Assembly (NCBI GenBank): GCA_900546915.1 | Contig: UREY01000036.1 | Location: 1-14,941 of the forward strand | From: an uncultured Eubacteriales bacterium | Lineage (GTDB): Bacteria; Bacillota; Clostridia; Oscillospirales; Oscillospiraceae | DNA length: 14,941 nucleotides | Reading direction: 5' to 3' | Shown: in pieces, positions 7,254-14,054 of the stretch | How the letters are laid out: each line of letters begins with the position of its first letter | How positions within the stretch are numbered: position 1 is the first letter of the stretch | Position numbers and translations under genes: made by a program | The notes under the pieces: model-generated | Database searches by the model: none | The model's input: the letters and a program-made list of their open reading frames with translations, nothing else | Told to the model about the DNA's origin: nothing

Positions 7254-7894
7254 TCCCCCAGCAAAATTTCCGTCAGCTCCGGGACCGTAGCGGCGATCCC
7301 ATCCGCCCCGGCCTCCTCCAGCTCCCGGCGGGAGCCGTATCCAAACAGAACGCCGATACAGGGAATTCCGTTTTCTCTGGCGCCCTGTACGTCGTGCTTC
7401 CGGTCGCCTACCATGACGGCTCCCTCCCGGCCACCGGCAGACAGGGCGTAGGCCAAAACGTCGCCCTTGGCGCTGCGCTTGTCATCCATGGTACCGCCTG
7501 CTACAAAAGAGAAAAACCGGTCCAGGTCATAATGCTCTAGGATCTCCACCGCAAAGGGCTCCGGCTTAGACGTGGCTAAAACCAGTGTGTCTCCCCGTTC
7601 CCGGAGACGCCCCAGCATGTCTGGAACGCCGGGATAGACCTGATTTTCAAATTTTCCCCGCTCTTGAAAATACTCCCGAAACAAGGCCACGGCTTGGCTG
7701 GACTCCTCCTGCGTCATGGCCTCATACCGGCGGAAAGAGTCCCATAGAGGCGGGCCGATGTACCGGTACAGCGCCTGCCTGGGCGGCACGGTGCGTCCCA
7801 TCCGGGTCAGGGCATAAATCACCGAGTTGGTGATTCCCAGTCCGGGGTCCGTCAATGTCCCGTCTAAATCAAAGTAAATGGTGCGGTACTTCAT
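7250..7894 (-). CDS. HAD-superfamily hydrolase (5'-nucleotidase / phosphoglycolate phosphatase-like)
   Basis: Predicted 214-residue cytosolic phosphatase of the HAD Gph-like group. Motif I is FDLDGTLTD (Asp9, Asp11), motif II the Thr in LATSKP, motif III the Lys in DDKRSAKGDV, and motif IV VGDRKHDVQGA. The IGPPLWDSF cap motif and the C-terminal GVLFGYGSRRELEEAGAD segment are typical of the subgroup annotated as 5'-nucleotidase-like or PGP-like. It starts at ATG 7894 with GAGGTGGG just upstream, nine bases after the stop of the LURP-one gene, and its stop overlaps the luxS start by four bases. It shares only the HAD motifs with the second HAD gene at the operon end. The substrate is not determinable here. 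Confidence 0.9.
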   Translation of the reverse strand: MKYRTIYFDLDGTLTDPGLGITNSVIYALTRMGRTVPPRQALYRYIGPPLWDSFRRYEAMTQEESSQAVALFREYFQERGKFENQVYPGVPDMLGRLRERGDTLVLATSKPEPFAVEILEHYDLDRFFSFVAGGTMDDKRSAKGDVLAYALSAGGREGAVMVGDRKHDVQGARENGIPCIGVLFGYGSRRELEEAGADGIAATVPELTEILLGE

Positions 7895-7903
7895 TTTCCC
7901 ACC

Positions 7904-8374
7904 TCACGAGTCACAATTCGCCGCGTCAATGGCAATGACCAGCAGCAGGCCGGGCAGCTCATCGGCAGGGTTCTGGACATTCAGGACGTAGGTATCTCCC
8001 CAATGGAACGGCTCTTTTGAAATGGTCATAACAGTGCGGGAGCCGTCCGTCACCTGGTAGTCCCAACCCAGAAAATCGCCCTCCACCTGCCAGCTTTGAT
8101 AATCCACCTGGTAGCGGGGCCGGAACCAGGTAAATTGCTTCTCCACAAGGCCCAGGCAGCTATCGCCCCGGTAGATTTCAAATTTCGGCATGAACGTCAA
8201 AAGCTTCTCTTTGATCATGCCCACCTCCTGCCCGGTTGCATGCGCGTAGATGTGGATCTGATGACCCAAGGACAAAATTTCCGCCCGGACGTAATATTTC
8301 GGCTGCCCATCTTCGTCGTATACATCGTAAGTATCCGACCAGGAAAAAACCCGCTGCCGGATTAAAAGTTTCAT
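7904..8374 (-). CDS. LURP-one-related (YxjI/LOR-type) protein
   Basis: A 156-residue protein resembling the LURP-one-related family (bacterial YxjI type), a tubby-like beta-barrel fold. Visible marks are the start MKLLIRQRVFSWSDTYDVYD, repeated beta-strand patterns, KYYVRAEILSLGHQIHIY, KFEIYRGDSCLGLVEKQF, and a C-terminal hydrophobic strand/helix LPGLLLVIAIDAANC. The biochemical function of bacterial members is not established, although the fold suggests lipid or membrane-surface association. The frame can be read from GTG 8380, but its spacing to AGGAGG is only three bases; ATG 8374 has nine. It is the promoter-proximal gene of the luxS operon, nine bases from the HAD gene. The family call rests on pattern recognition only. 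Confidence 0.8.
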   Translation of the reverse strand: MKLLIRQRVFSWSDTYDVYDEDGQPKYYVRAEILSLGHQIHIYAHATGQEVGMIKEKLLTFMPKFEIYRGDSCLGLVEKQFTWFRPRYQVDYQSWQVEGDFLGWDYQVTDGSRTVMTISKEPFHWGDTYVLNVQNPADELPGLLLVIAIDAANCDS

Positions 8375-8383
8375 TTTCACTCG

Positions 8384-8389
8384 CCTCCT
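8384..8389 (-). promoter_or_regulatory. Ribosome binding site choosing ATG 8374 over GTG 8380
   Basis: AGGAGG on the minus strand is nine bases from ATG 8374 but only three from GTG 8380, so the ATG is preferred. Confidence 0.7.
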
Positions 8390-8399
8390 CTACAGGGCT

Positions 8400-8428
8400 A
8401 TCATACCGCAGGCAAAGAGAATTTGCAA
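8400..8428 (-). promoter_or_regulatory. Sigma-A promoter of the six-gene luxS operon
   Basis: On the minus strand TTGCAA (8423-8428), a 17-bp spacer and TATGAT (8400-8405, one mismatch from consensus) would start transcription near 8393, giving a ~19-nt leader that just holds the AGGAGG. No other promoter of this quality was noticed within the operon. Confidence 0.7.
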
Positions 8429-8514
8429 GTCCGGCATGGGCTTTGATGCAACGGTTTTAGACGGCATGCTGCCGTTCCATTTTTTAACTTTCTGTTACGT
8501 TCCCGGCAGAGGAG

Positions 8515-8543
8515 TTGACAAGGGAACTGCATGGTGCTACACT
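8515..8543 (+). promoter_or_regulatory. Sigma-A promoter of the ABC transporter gene
   Basis: A perfect TTGACA (8515-8520), a 17-bp spacer, and TACACT (8538-8543) preceded by TGC, an extended -10. The predicted start is near 8550, about 44 nt before the ATG. Confidence 0.75.
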
Positions 8544-8552
8544 TTTTTTCAT

Positions 8553-8572
8553 TATGAAAATTAATCTTCATA
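8553..8572 (+). promoter_or_regulatory. 20-bp dyad, candidate repressor operator
   Basis: TATGAAAATTAATCTTCATA pairs at nine of ten positions and lies at about +3 to +22 from the predicted transcription start of the ABC gene, ahead of the AAAGGAG at 8579-8585. The position and AT-rich symmetry suit a dimeric repressor site of TetR/MarR/GntR type, but no regulator gene is adjacent, so the binding protein is unknown. Confidence 0.45.
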
Positions 8573-8593
8573 TGTGACAAAGGAGCTGCCTGC

Positions 8594-11536
8594 ATGTTGA
8601 CATTAAAACACATCTCCAAGGATTACAATGTGAGCACCACAAAGGTTCATGCTCTGCGGGACGTTTCACTTTCGTTCCGGCAAAGTGAATTTGTGGCCGT
8701 TCTGGGCCCTTCCGGCGGCGGCAAGACGACGCTGCTCAACATCATTGGCGGCTTGGACAGCTATAGCTCCGGCGAATTGACCATTGGCGGCATTTCCACA
8801 AAAAAATTCAAGAACCGGGATTGGGATGCTTACCGCAACCACACGGTGGGTTTTATTTTTCAAAGCTACAACTTAATCCCCCATCAGTCCGTGCTGGCAA
8901 ACGTCGAGTTGGCGCTCACCATCTCCGGCGTCTCCCGAGGAGAACGCCGGAGGCGGGCCAGGGAGGCCTTGGAGCGTGTCGGACTGGGCGACCAGCTGAG
9001 TAAAAAGCCCAATCAGCTCTCCGGCGGGCAAATGCAGCGGGTCGCCATTGCCCGTGCATTGGTAAATAATCCCGAAGTCCTCTTGGCCGATGAGCCCACC
9101 GGCGCTCTGGATACCGAGACCAGCATCCAGGTCATGGAATTGATCCGGGAAATCGCCAAAGACAGGCTGGTCATCATGGTAACGCACAATCCCGACCTGG
9201 CCCAGGCTTATGCAACCCGCATCGTCCGGATTCAGGACGGGCGCATTTTGGACGACACCAATCCGTATTCCCCCAGAGAGGAAGCGCTTACTTCCGCGAA
9301 AAAGTTTGGACATGTGACCATGTCCTATTGGACCGCCCTCTCTCTGTCCCTGAAAAACCTGATGACCAAAAAGGGGCGCACCTTTATGACCAGCTTTGCC
9401 GGGTCCATTGGGATCATCGGCATTGCGCTGATTCTCTCCCTGTCTACGGGGATCAACGCCTATATCCAGCAGATCCAGGAAGAGACGCTATCCTCCTACC
9501 CCATTCAAATTATGCGGGAGAATACAGACACGCTGAGCCTGATGACCTCTATGATGGAGGCCCGGCATTCGGAGGAAGGTGAGCGCGAGCCGGACAGCGT
9601 GTATGCCAGCACCATTCTCTACGACATGTTTAACAGCGTCAATCGCACGGCCTCTCAGGAAAACAATCTGAAGGACTTTAAGGTATTTCTGGACGCGGAT
9701 CCGGGGATTGCCCAGTACGCTTCGGCGGTGCAGTATATTTATGATCTCAAGCTCCCCATTTACACAGAGGATGCCACCGGCGCCATCATACAGGCAGATT
9801 TTGCCGAGACTATGCAGGAGGCCATGGAAGGCGCTTATGGAACTATGACGTCCAGCGCTGCCGCAGAGAGCATGATGTCCGGCTCCATGGAGATTTGGCA
9901 GGAAATGCTGGCCGGGGAAGATAGTCCGGTCAGTTCCGCTGTAACCGATCAATATGACTTAATTTACGGCGCCTGGCCGCAAAAGTTCGACGAAGTCGTC
10001 CTCATTGTAAATGAACACAATGAAATTGCAGATATGATTCTCTACAGCTTGGGTTTCAAGGACTCCCAACGGCTGCCGGAGCTGATCTCCGCAGCAATGG
10101 AGGGGGAAGAAATTTCGGATGTGGGACAGGAGGCGTGGACCTTTGAGGAGGTCTGTGGGAAAGAGTTCAAATTGATTTTGCCGGCGGAAATGTGGCAGTA
10201 TCAGGCAGAAACCGGCTCCTATACCGACATGACGCAGACAGAGTCCGGTATGGACTACCTGTATCATGCAGATTCTGTGGGAACACCTCTGCATATTGTA
10301 GGGGTGATCCGGCCAAAGGAAGACGCCACTGCCACCATGCTGACCGGCACGCTGGGCTATACCGCCGCTCTGTCAGAATATGTGATGGAACAAACCGCCT
10401 CCAGTTCCATTCTTCTGGCTCAGGAGGCGGATGAAACGGTAGACGTCTTTACCGGCCTGCCGTTCCTTACGCAGGATACGGTCTTGCCGACTGATTCGGA
10501 GAAGGCCGCCGCGTTTCAGTCTTATCTAAAAGAACAAAATACGGAGGAAAAAGCAGAAATTTACCGCTATATTGCAGGGATCGCCCCGGAAGAGTATTTG
10601 GACAGCCTGGTCCAAACCCAGATGGCCGATATGACCCGGGAAGAAATTGAAGCTCAGGTAAAGGCGCAATATGCCGACAGTATGGGGGTCGACGCGGACA
10701 CGGTATCGGAGTATATTCAAAGCCTGGATGATGAGACCCTCTTTGCCCGGGTAGAAGAGGCGCTCCGGGAAGCCGGCGCGGAGGCTTACGGGCAGCAGGC
10801 GGCAGCCCGGTTATCTGCTGCCGCTCCGGAGGAATTGGCGCTAGCTCTGGATGCAGGTCCATGGACGGATGCGCAATACGCCGTGATGTACGACGAATTT
10901 ATGCCGCCGCAGTATTCCGAGGCCACGCTGGAGGAAAACTATGAAATCCTCGGCCGGGTAGATCCCCAAGATCCCAGTCAGATTCATTTGTACGCCTCCA
11001 CCTTCGCCGACAAAGATCAAATTGCGGAACGAATTGCCCAGTACAATCAACAGGTTTCAGAAGAAGACCAGATCTCCTACACCGATTACGTTGCGCTTCT
11101 CATGTCCGCTGTGACGGATATCATCAGCGGCATATCGTATCTGCTCATCGCCTTTTTGGCAATTTCTCTGATTGTCTCTTCCATTATGATCGGTATCATC
11201 ACGTATATCTCTGTTTTAGAGCGGACACGGGAAATTGGCATTTTGCGGTCCATCGGCGCATCCAAGCGGGACGTCTCCCATGTGTTTAACGCGGAGACTC
11301 TGATTGTGGGATTTGTCTCGGGGGCCATTGGCATCGGCGCTTCTCTGCTGCTGAATCTAGTGGTCAACTACTTTGTGCACAAATATACCGGTCTGACTTC
11401 CATCCAAGCGACGTTACCTTTGGCTGGCGGCCTGATCCTGGTTTGCATCAGTATGCTGCTGACCTGGATTGCAGGCCTGATTCCCTCCCGGTTTGCCGCC
11501 AGACGGGATCCCGTCAAGGCATTGCGTAGCGAATAA
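8594..11536 (+). CDS. MacB-topology ABC transporter, fused ATPase and FtsX-type permease
   Basis: A 980-residue membrane protein with an ABC ATPase at the N-terminus: Walker A GPSGGGKT (38-45), Q-loop FIFQ (Gln90), signature LSGGQ (142-146), Walker B VLLADE (Glu167) and H-loop His198. A first membrane helix follows (~265-287), then a very long extracytoplasmic region (~290-840, rich in Asp/Glu). The C-terminal FtsX domain has three helices (~845-875, ~900-925, ~942-963) with the cytoplasmic coupling segment ERTREIGILRSIGASKRDV. This is MacB layout, but the outer domain is about twice or more that of MacB. Type VII ABC proteins act as mechanotransmitters for lipoproteins, peptides or cell-wall hydrolases rather than classic pore transporters; the substrate here is unknown. 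AAAGGAG sits eight bases before the ATG. It has its own promoter and a candidate operator, and no terminator follows, so readthrough into spoVAC is possible. Confidence 0.92.
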   Translation: MLTLKHISKDYNVSTTKVHALRDVSLSFRQSEFVAVLGPSGGGKTTLLNIIGGLDSYSSGELTIGGISTKKFKNRDWDAYRNHTVGFIFQSYNLIPHQSVLANVELALTISGVSRGERRRRAREALERVGLGDQLSKKPNQLSGGQMQRVAIARALVNNPEVLLADEPTGALDTETSIQVMELIREIAKDRLVIMVTHNPDLAQAYATRIVRIQDGRILDDTNPYSPREEALTSAKKFGHVTMSYWTALSLSLKNLMTKKGRTFMTSFAGSIGIIGIALILSLSTGINAYIQQIQEETLSSYPIQIMRENTDTLSLMTSMMEARHSEEGEREPDSVYASTILYDMFNSVNRTASQENNLKDFKVFLDADPGIAQYASAVQYIYDLKLPIYTEDATGAIIQADFAETMQEAMEGAYGTMTSSAAAESMMSGSMEIWQEMLAGEDSPVSSAVTDQYDLIYGAWPQKFDEVVLIVNEHNEIADMILYSLGFKDSQRLPELISAAMEGEEISDVGQEAWTFEEVCGKEFKLILPAEMWQYQAETGSYTDMTQTESGMDYLYHADSVGTPLHIVGVIRPKEDATATMLTGTLGYTAALSEYVMEQTASSSILLAQEADETVDVFTGLPFLTQDTVLPTDSEKAAAFQSYLKEQNTEEKAEIYRYIAGIAPEEYLDSLVQTQMADMTREEIEAQVKAQYADSMGVDADTVSEYIQSLDDETLFARVEEALREAGAEAYGQQAAARLSAAAPEELALALDAGPWTDAQYAVMYDEFMPPQYSEATLEENYEILGRVDPQDPSQIHLYASTFADKDQIAERIAQYNQQVSEEDQISYTDYVALLMSAVTDIISGISYLLIAFLAISLIVSSIMIGIITYISVLERTREIGILRSIGASKRDVSHVFNAETLIVGFVSGAIGIGASLLLNLVVNYFVHKYTGLTSIQATLPLAGGLILVCISMLLTWIAGLIPSRFAARRDPVKALRSE

Positions 11537-11588
11537 TCCGGGTAATTTTGTGAAAACCGGATAGACTATCTCCGAAGGGGGTAGGCAT

Positions 11589-12035
11589 ATGGACATGAAT
11601 CCCAAGGAATACGATGCATATGTGAAGAAAATGAGGCCAAGTTCACCAATCTGGAAGGACTGTTTTCACGCGTTTTGGATTGGCGGCTTAATTTGTGTGC
11701 TGGGGCAGTTGATTCAAAATGGTTATACGGCAGCCGGCTTGGACAAAACCGGCGCAAGTACCGCCACATCCATGACTCTGGTGCTTCTTGCCATTCTGCT
11801 CACCGGTTTTAGTCTTTACGATAATTTGGCCAAGGTTGCCGGAGCCGGTACCCTGGTTCCCATCACCGGCTTTGCCAACTCCATCGCTGCACCGGCCATT
11901 GAATTTCGCAGCGAGGGGATTGTCACCGGAACCTGCGTCAAGCTCTTCTCCATTGCCGGTCCGGTTTTGGTATTTGGTACAGCTGCCAGCGTCTTGTACG
12001 GATTCATTTATTGGCTCTTTACACAGGTCTGGTAA
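11589..12035 (+). CDS. spoVAC: Stage V sporulation protein AC
   Basis: A 148-residue membrane protein matching SpoVAC (about 150 residues in B. subtilis), part of the SpoVA channel that moves dipicolinic acid and water in developing and germinating spores and lies in the spore inner membrane. The N-terminal NPKEYDAYVKKMRPSSPIW is followed by hydrophobic segments at ~28-46, 63-80, 105-125 and 125-145. The family core LTGFSLYDNLAKVAGAGTLV, then PITGFANSIAAPAIEFRSEG, is present. AAGGGGG is seven bases before ATG 11589. It starts 52 bp after the ABC gene and ends at its own terminator. The usual partners spoVAD and spoVAE do not follow, so it is a solitary copy here. A convincing sigma-G or sigma-F promoter was not found in the short gap. 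Confidence 0.93.
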   Translation: MDMNPKEYDAYVKKMRPSSPIWKDCFHAFWIGGLICVLGQLIQNGYTAAGLDKTGASTATSMTLVLLAILLTGFSLYDNLAKVAGAGTLVPITGFANSIAAPAIEFRSEGIVTGTCVKLFSIAGPVLVFGTAASVLYGFIYWLFTQVW

Positions 12036-12042
12036 ACAAAAT

Positions 12043-12091
12043 CAAACATCCGTGTATCCCACTTGACGAGGGGCACGGATGTTTGTTTTTT
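12043..12091. terminator. Terminator between spoVAC and the pseudouridine synthase gene
   Basis: A 12-bp stem (CAAACATCCGTG / CACGGATGTTTG) with a 19-base loop, followed by six T's at 12086-12091. It starts 8 bp after the spoVAC stop. On the minus strand the same hairpin is followed by ATTTTGTTT, so it can probably also stop transcripts of the convergent gene. Confidence 0.85.
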
Positions 12092-12129
12092 CTTTCAGCG
12101 GCTTCCAGCCGCACGGCGCCTTTTTCAAA

Positions 12130-12768
12130 TTACAGGTTAAATTCACTCCAGGGGTATTCCGCCGGAGGCGACTGACAGAAAGTTAAGGGCTTTCCCGTTT
12201 TCGGATGTTGGAAGGACAGCTTATGGGACCACAGGGCAATGGGGCAAGCATCGTTGAGAAGGCTGTACTTGCGGTCGCCTACCAACGGCAAGCCGCGTGC
12301 CGAAAACTGAGCCCGGATCTGGTGTGTCCGACCGGTCTGCAGGTGGATGGACACCAAGGACAGCGGACCGTTCCGGCTGAGAACCTGATAGGAAAGAACG
12401 GCTTCCTGAACCCCTTTCCCCGGCTCCAACGTCACGTATGTTTTGCGCTCTGCCTTATCTCGCCGCAACAAATCCCGAAAACACCCCGCTTCTTCCGCCG
12501 GACAGCCGTGAACCACAGCCAAGTACGCCTTCCCGAAGCGCTGCTCGCGAATCTGCCGGGAGAGATGGGCAGCTGCCTCCGGGGTTCTGGCCAAAACCAT
12601 AAGTCCGCTTACCACCCGGTCCAGCCGGTGCACCGTCCGCACGCAGGCCCCCGGTTCTCCCAAGGCCTGCCGGACCAGCTCCGGCAAGCCGCCCGGCTCG
12701 TCCGTGGACAGCACGCCCGCCGGCTTGATACAAACAAAAATACTTTCGTCCCAATAAATTGGCTCCAT
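12130..12768 (-). CDS. RluA-family RNA pseudouridine synthase
   Basis: A 212-residue enzyme isomerising specific uridines to pseudouridine in rRNA or tRNA. The catalytic motif HRLDR is at residues 47-51 with Asp50 as nucleophile, followed by VVSGLMVLAR. The second family motif, LQTGRTHQIRAQF then LPLVGDRKYS, is intact, and FGKAYLAVVHG marks the central strand region. It has no N-terminal S4 domain, so it resembles the short RluA/TruC-like members rather than RluC/RluD; the target base cannot be assigned. The start ATG 12768 has GTGAGGG about six bases upstream. It is convergent with spoVAC and divergent from spoIID. Confidence 0.93.
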   Translation of the reverse strand: MEPIYWDESIFVCIKPAGVLSTDEPGGLPELVRQALGEPGACVRTVHRLDRVVSGLMVLARTPEAAAHLSRQIREQRFGKAYLAVVHGCPAEEAGCFRDLLRRDKAERKTYVTLEPGKGVQEAVLSYQVLSRNGPLSLVSIHLQTGRTHQIRAQFSARGLPLVGDRKYSLLNDACPIALWSHKLSFQHPKTGKPLTFCQSPPAEYPWSEFNL

Positions 12769-12794
12769 CTCATGCCCTCACCGTTTTTTCCCCT

Positions 12795-12823
12795 ATCATA
12801 CCAAAAACAGCCCAAAAATGGAA
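12795..12823 (-). promoter_or_regulatory. Possible promoter of the pseudouridine synthase gene
   Basis: On the minus strand TATGAT (12795-12800) lies at a suitable distance (start near 12788, ~20-nt leader). The matching -35 position reads TTCCAT, a poor match, so only the -10 is persuasive. Confidence 0.35.
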
Positions 12824-12836
12824 GAGGGGTTTCGGC

Positions 12837-12864
12837 AAATTCCCCGGCAGCAGAGTGCTATGAT
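12837..12864 (+). promoter_or_regulatory. spoIID: Possible spoIID promoter (sigma-E-like or extended -10)
   Basis: GCTATGAT (12857-12864) lies 15 bp after AAATT (12837-12841), a partial match to the sigma-E pattern expected for spoIID. The same bases could read as an extended -10 (TGCTATGAT) for sigma-A, with no good -35. It lies ~40 bp before the start codon. Confidence 0.3.
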
Positions 12865-12904
12865 GAAACTCCCAAATTGGACAGGCTGAACAGGAGGATG
12901 TGGA

Positions 12905-13918
12905 ATGAAGCGGGCATTGGTATTAACCCTGACGGCGATTTTCATTGGGCTGTGTATTCCCGCCCTATTTTTGAGAAACCGGCAGGCAGAAACGGAAGAG
13001 ACGGAGGCCGAAACGCAGCCGGAAGCAACCACACAGCCATCCATCCAGGCAGTCCCCAGCGGAGACAGTCTGGACGGCACCATGCTTTTGGATGTGCTTT
13101 TAGAGGACGGAACTGTGGCGCAGAAGCCGCTGGATGATTATTTGGCCGGCGTCATTCTGGCCGAGATGCCGGCTTCCTTTGAAGAAGAGGCGTTGAAAGC
13201 GCAAGCTGTGGTGTCTCGCACCTATACCCTGCGCAGAACCTCCCTGAGCAAGCATCCGGATGCAGACATCTGCACGGATCCCAGCTGCTGCCAGGGTTGG
13301 ATTTCTTACGAAAATTACTGTGCCCAGGCCGGGGCCAATGGTTCTACAGAGGCTGAGGCCGCCGCCCAGGCTGTGAAGGATACAGATGGACAGGTTCTGG
13401 TCTATGACGGAGCGCTGATTGACGCTACGTTCTTTTCCTGCTCCGGCGGACAGACGGAAGCGGCCGCAGAGGTTTGGGGCGGCGAAGTGCCGTATCTGCA
13501 ATCGGTGGAGAGTCCGGGCGAGCAGGCTCCATATAACGAGGATACCGCAACCTTCACCCTGGAGGAGTTTTCCGCTCGGATTCTCTCCCAGAACCCCGAA
13601 GCCGACCTTTCCGGAGAACCGGAGGCTTGGTTCGGCTCTGTGACAGCTACAGAAGGCGGCGGCGTAGAGACATTGGAAATCGGAGGCGTCGCCTTTACGG
13701 GGAAAGAGCTGCGAAGCCTCCTGGGCCTTCGCTCCACCATATTTGCCGTCAGTGTTTCCGAAAACGAAATCATCTTTCAAACGCGGGGCTACGGCCATCG
13801 TGTGGGAATGAGCCAATACGGCGCGCAGGCAATGGCGCAAGCCGGAAGCACATACCAGGAAATCCTACTGCACTATTACACCGGCGTAAGCTTGGAAAAC
13901 TATTTTCAGGAGTTTTGA
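12905..13918 (+). CDS. spoIID: Stage II sporulation protein D, lytic transglycosylase
   Basis: A 337-residue mother-cell membrane-anchored enzyme. In the SpoIIDMP complex it cleaves glycan strands during septal thinning and engulfment. Residues 7-24 form the N-terminal membrane anchor, followed by a Glu/Thr-rich linker. The catalytic segment LDDYLAGVILAEMPASF carries Glu87, aligning with the essential Glu88 of B. subtilis, then EALKAQAVVSRTY. The metal site has His117, Cys123, Cys128 and Cys129, within DICTDPSCCQGW. The C-terminal family signature RGYGHRVGMSQYGAQAMA is intact. AGGAGG is seven bases before ATG 12905. spoIIM, spoIIP and spoIIQ are not adjacent here. SpoIID-like paralogues outside sporulation exist, but length and motifs fit the sporulation form. 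Confidence 0.94.
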   Translation: MKRALVLTLTAIFIGLCIPALFLRNRQAETEETEAETQPEATTQPSIQAVPSGDSLDGTMLLDVLLEDGTVAQKPLDDYLAGVILAEMPASFEEEALKAQAVVSRTYTLRRTSLSKHPDADICTDPSCCQGWISYENYCAQAGANGSTEAEAAAQAVKDTDGQVLVYDGALIDATFFSCSGGQTEAAAEVWGGEVPYLQSVESPGEQAPYNEDTATFTLEEFSARILSQNPEADLSGEPEAWFGSVTATEGGGVETLEIGGVAFTGKELRSLLGLRSTIFAVSVSENEIIFQTRGYGHRVGMSQYGAQAMAQAGSTYQEILLHYYTGVSLENYFQEF

Positions 13919-14054
13919 ATTTTCATATGAACCGGCCTCCGTCCTATGACGGTGAGCTGCGGGAAAGAAACCTGCGGGAATTTTTGGAATGACCGTATAG
14001 TTTTTCTGGTTTTAGCAAACAATACCTCTGCACACGTTAAAGGAGGTATTTTCC

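Noticed and set aside
11538..11568. Sigma-G-like promoter for spoVAC (TAGACTA as -10)
   Set aside because: The -35 region does not match, and the predicted start would fall on the ribosome binding site.
12098..12112. Hairpin GCGGCT-TCC-AGCCGC as terminator of the pseudouridine synthase gene
   Set aside because: Six-base stem with no T-run on the minus strand; the stronger hairpin at 12043-12091 is the better candidate.
12205..13137. 310-residue plus-strand frame across the pseudouridine synthase and into spoIID
   Set aside because: It is antisense to intact RluA motifs and out of frame with SpoIID; the protein has no recognisable pattern.
13939..13952. Small hairpin CCGTC-CTAT-GACGG as spoIID terminator
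   Set aside because: Only five base pairs and no following T-run.
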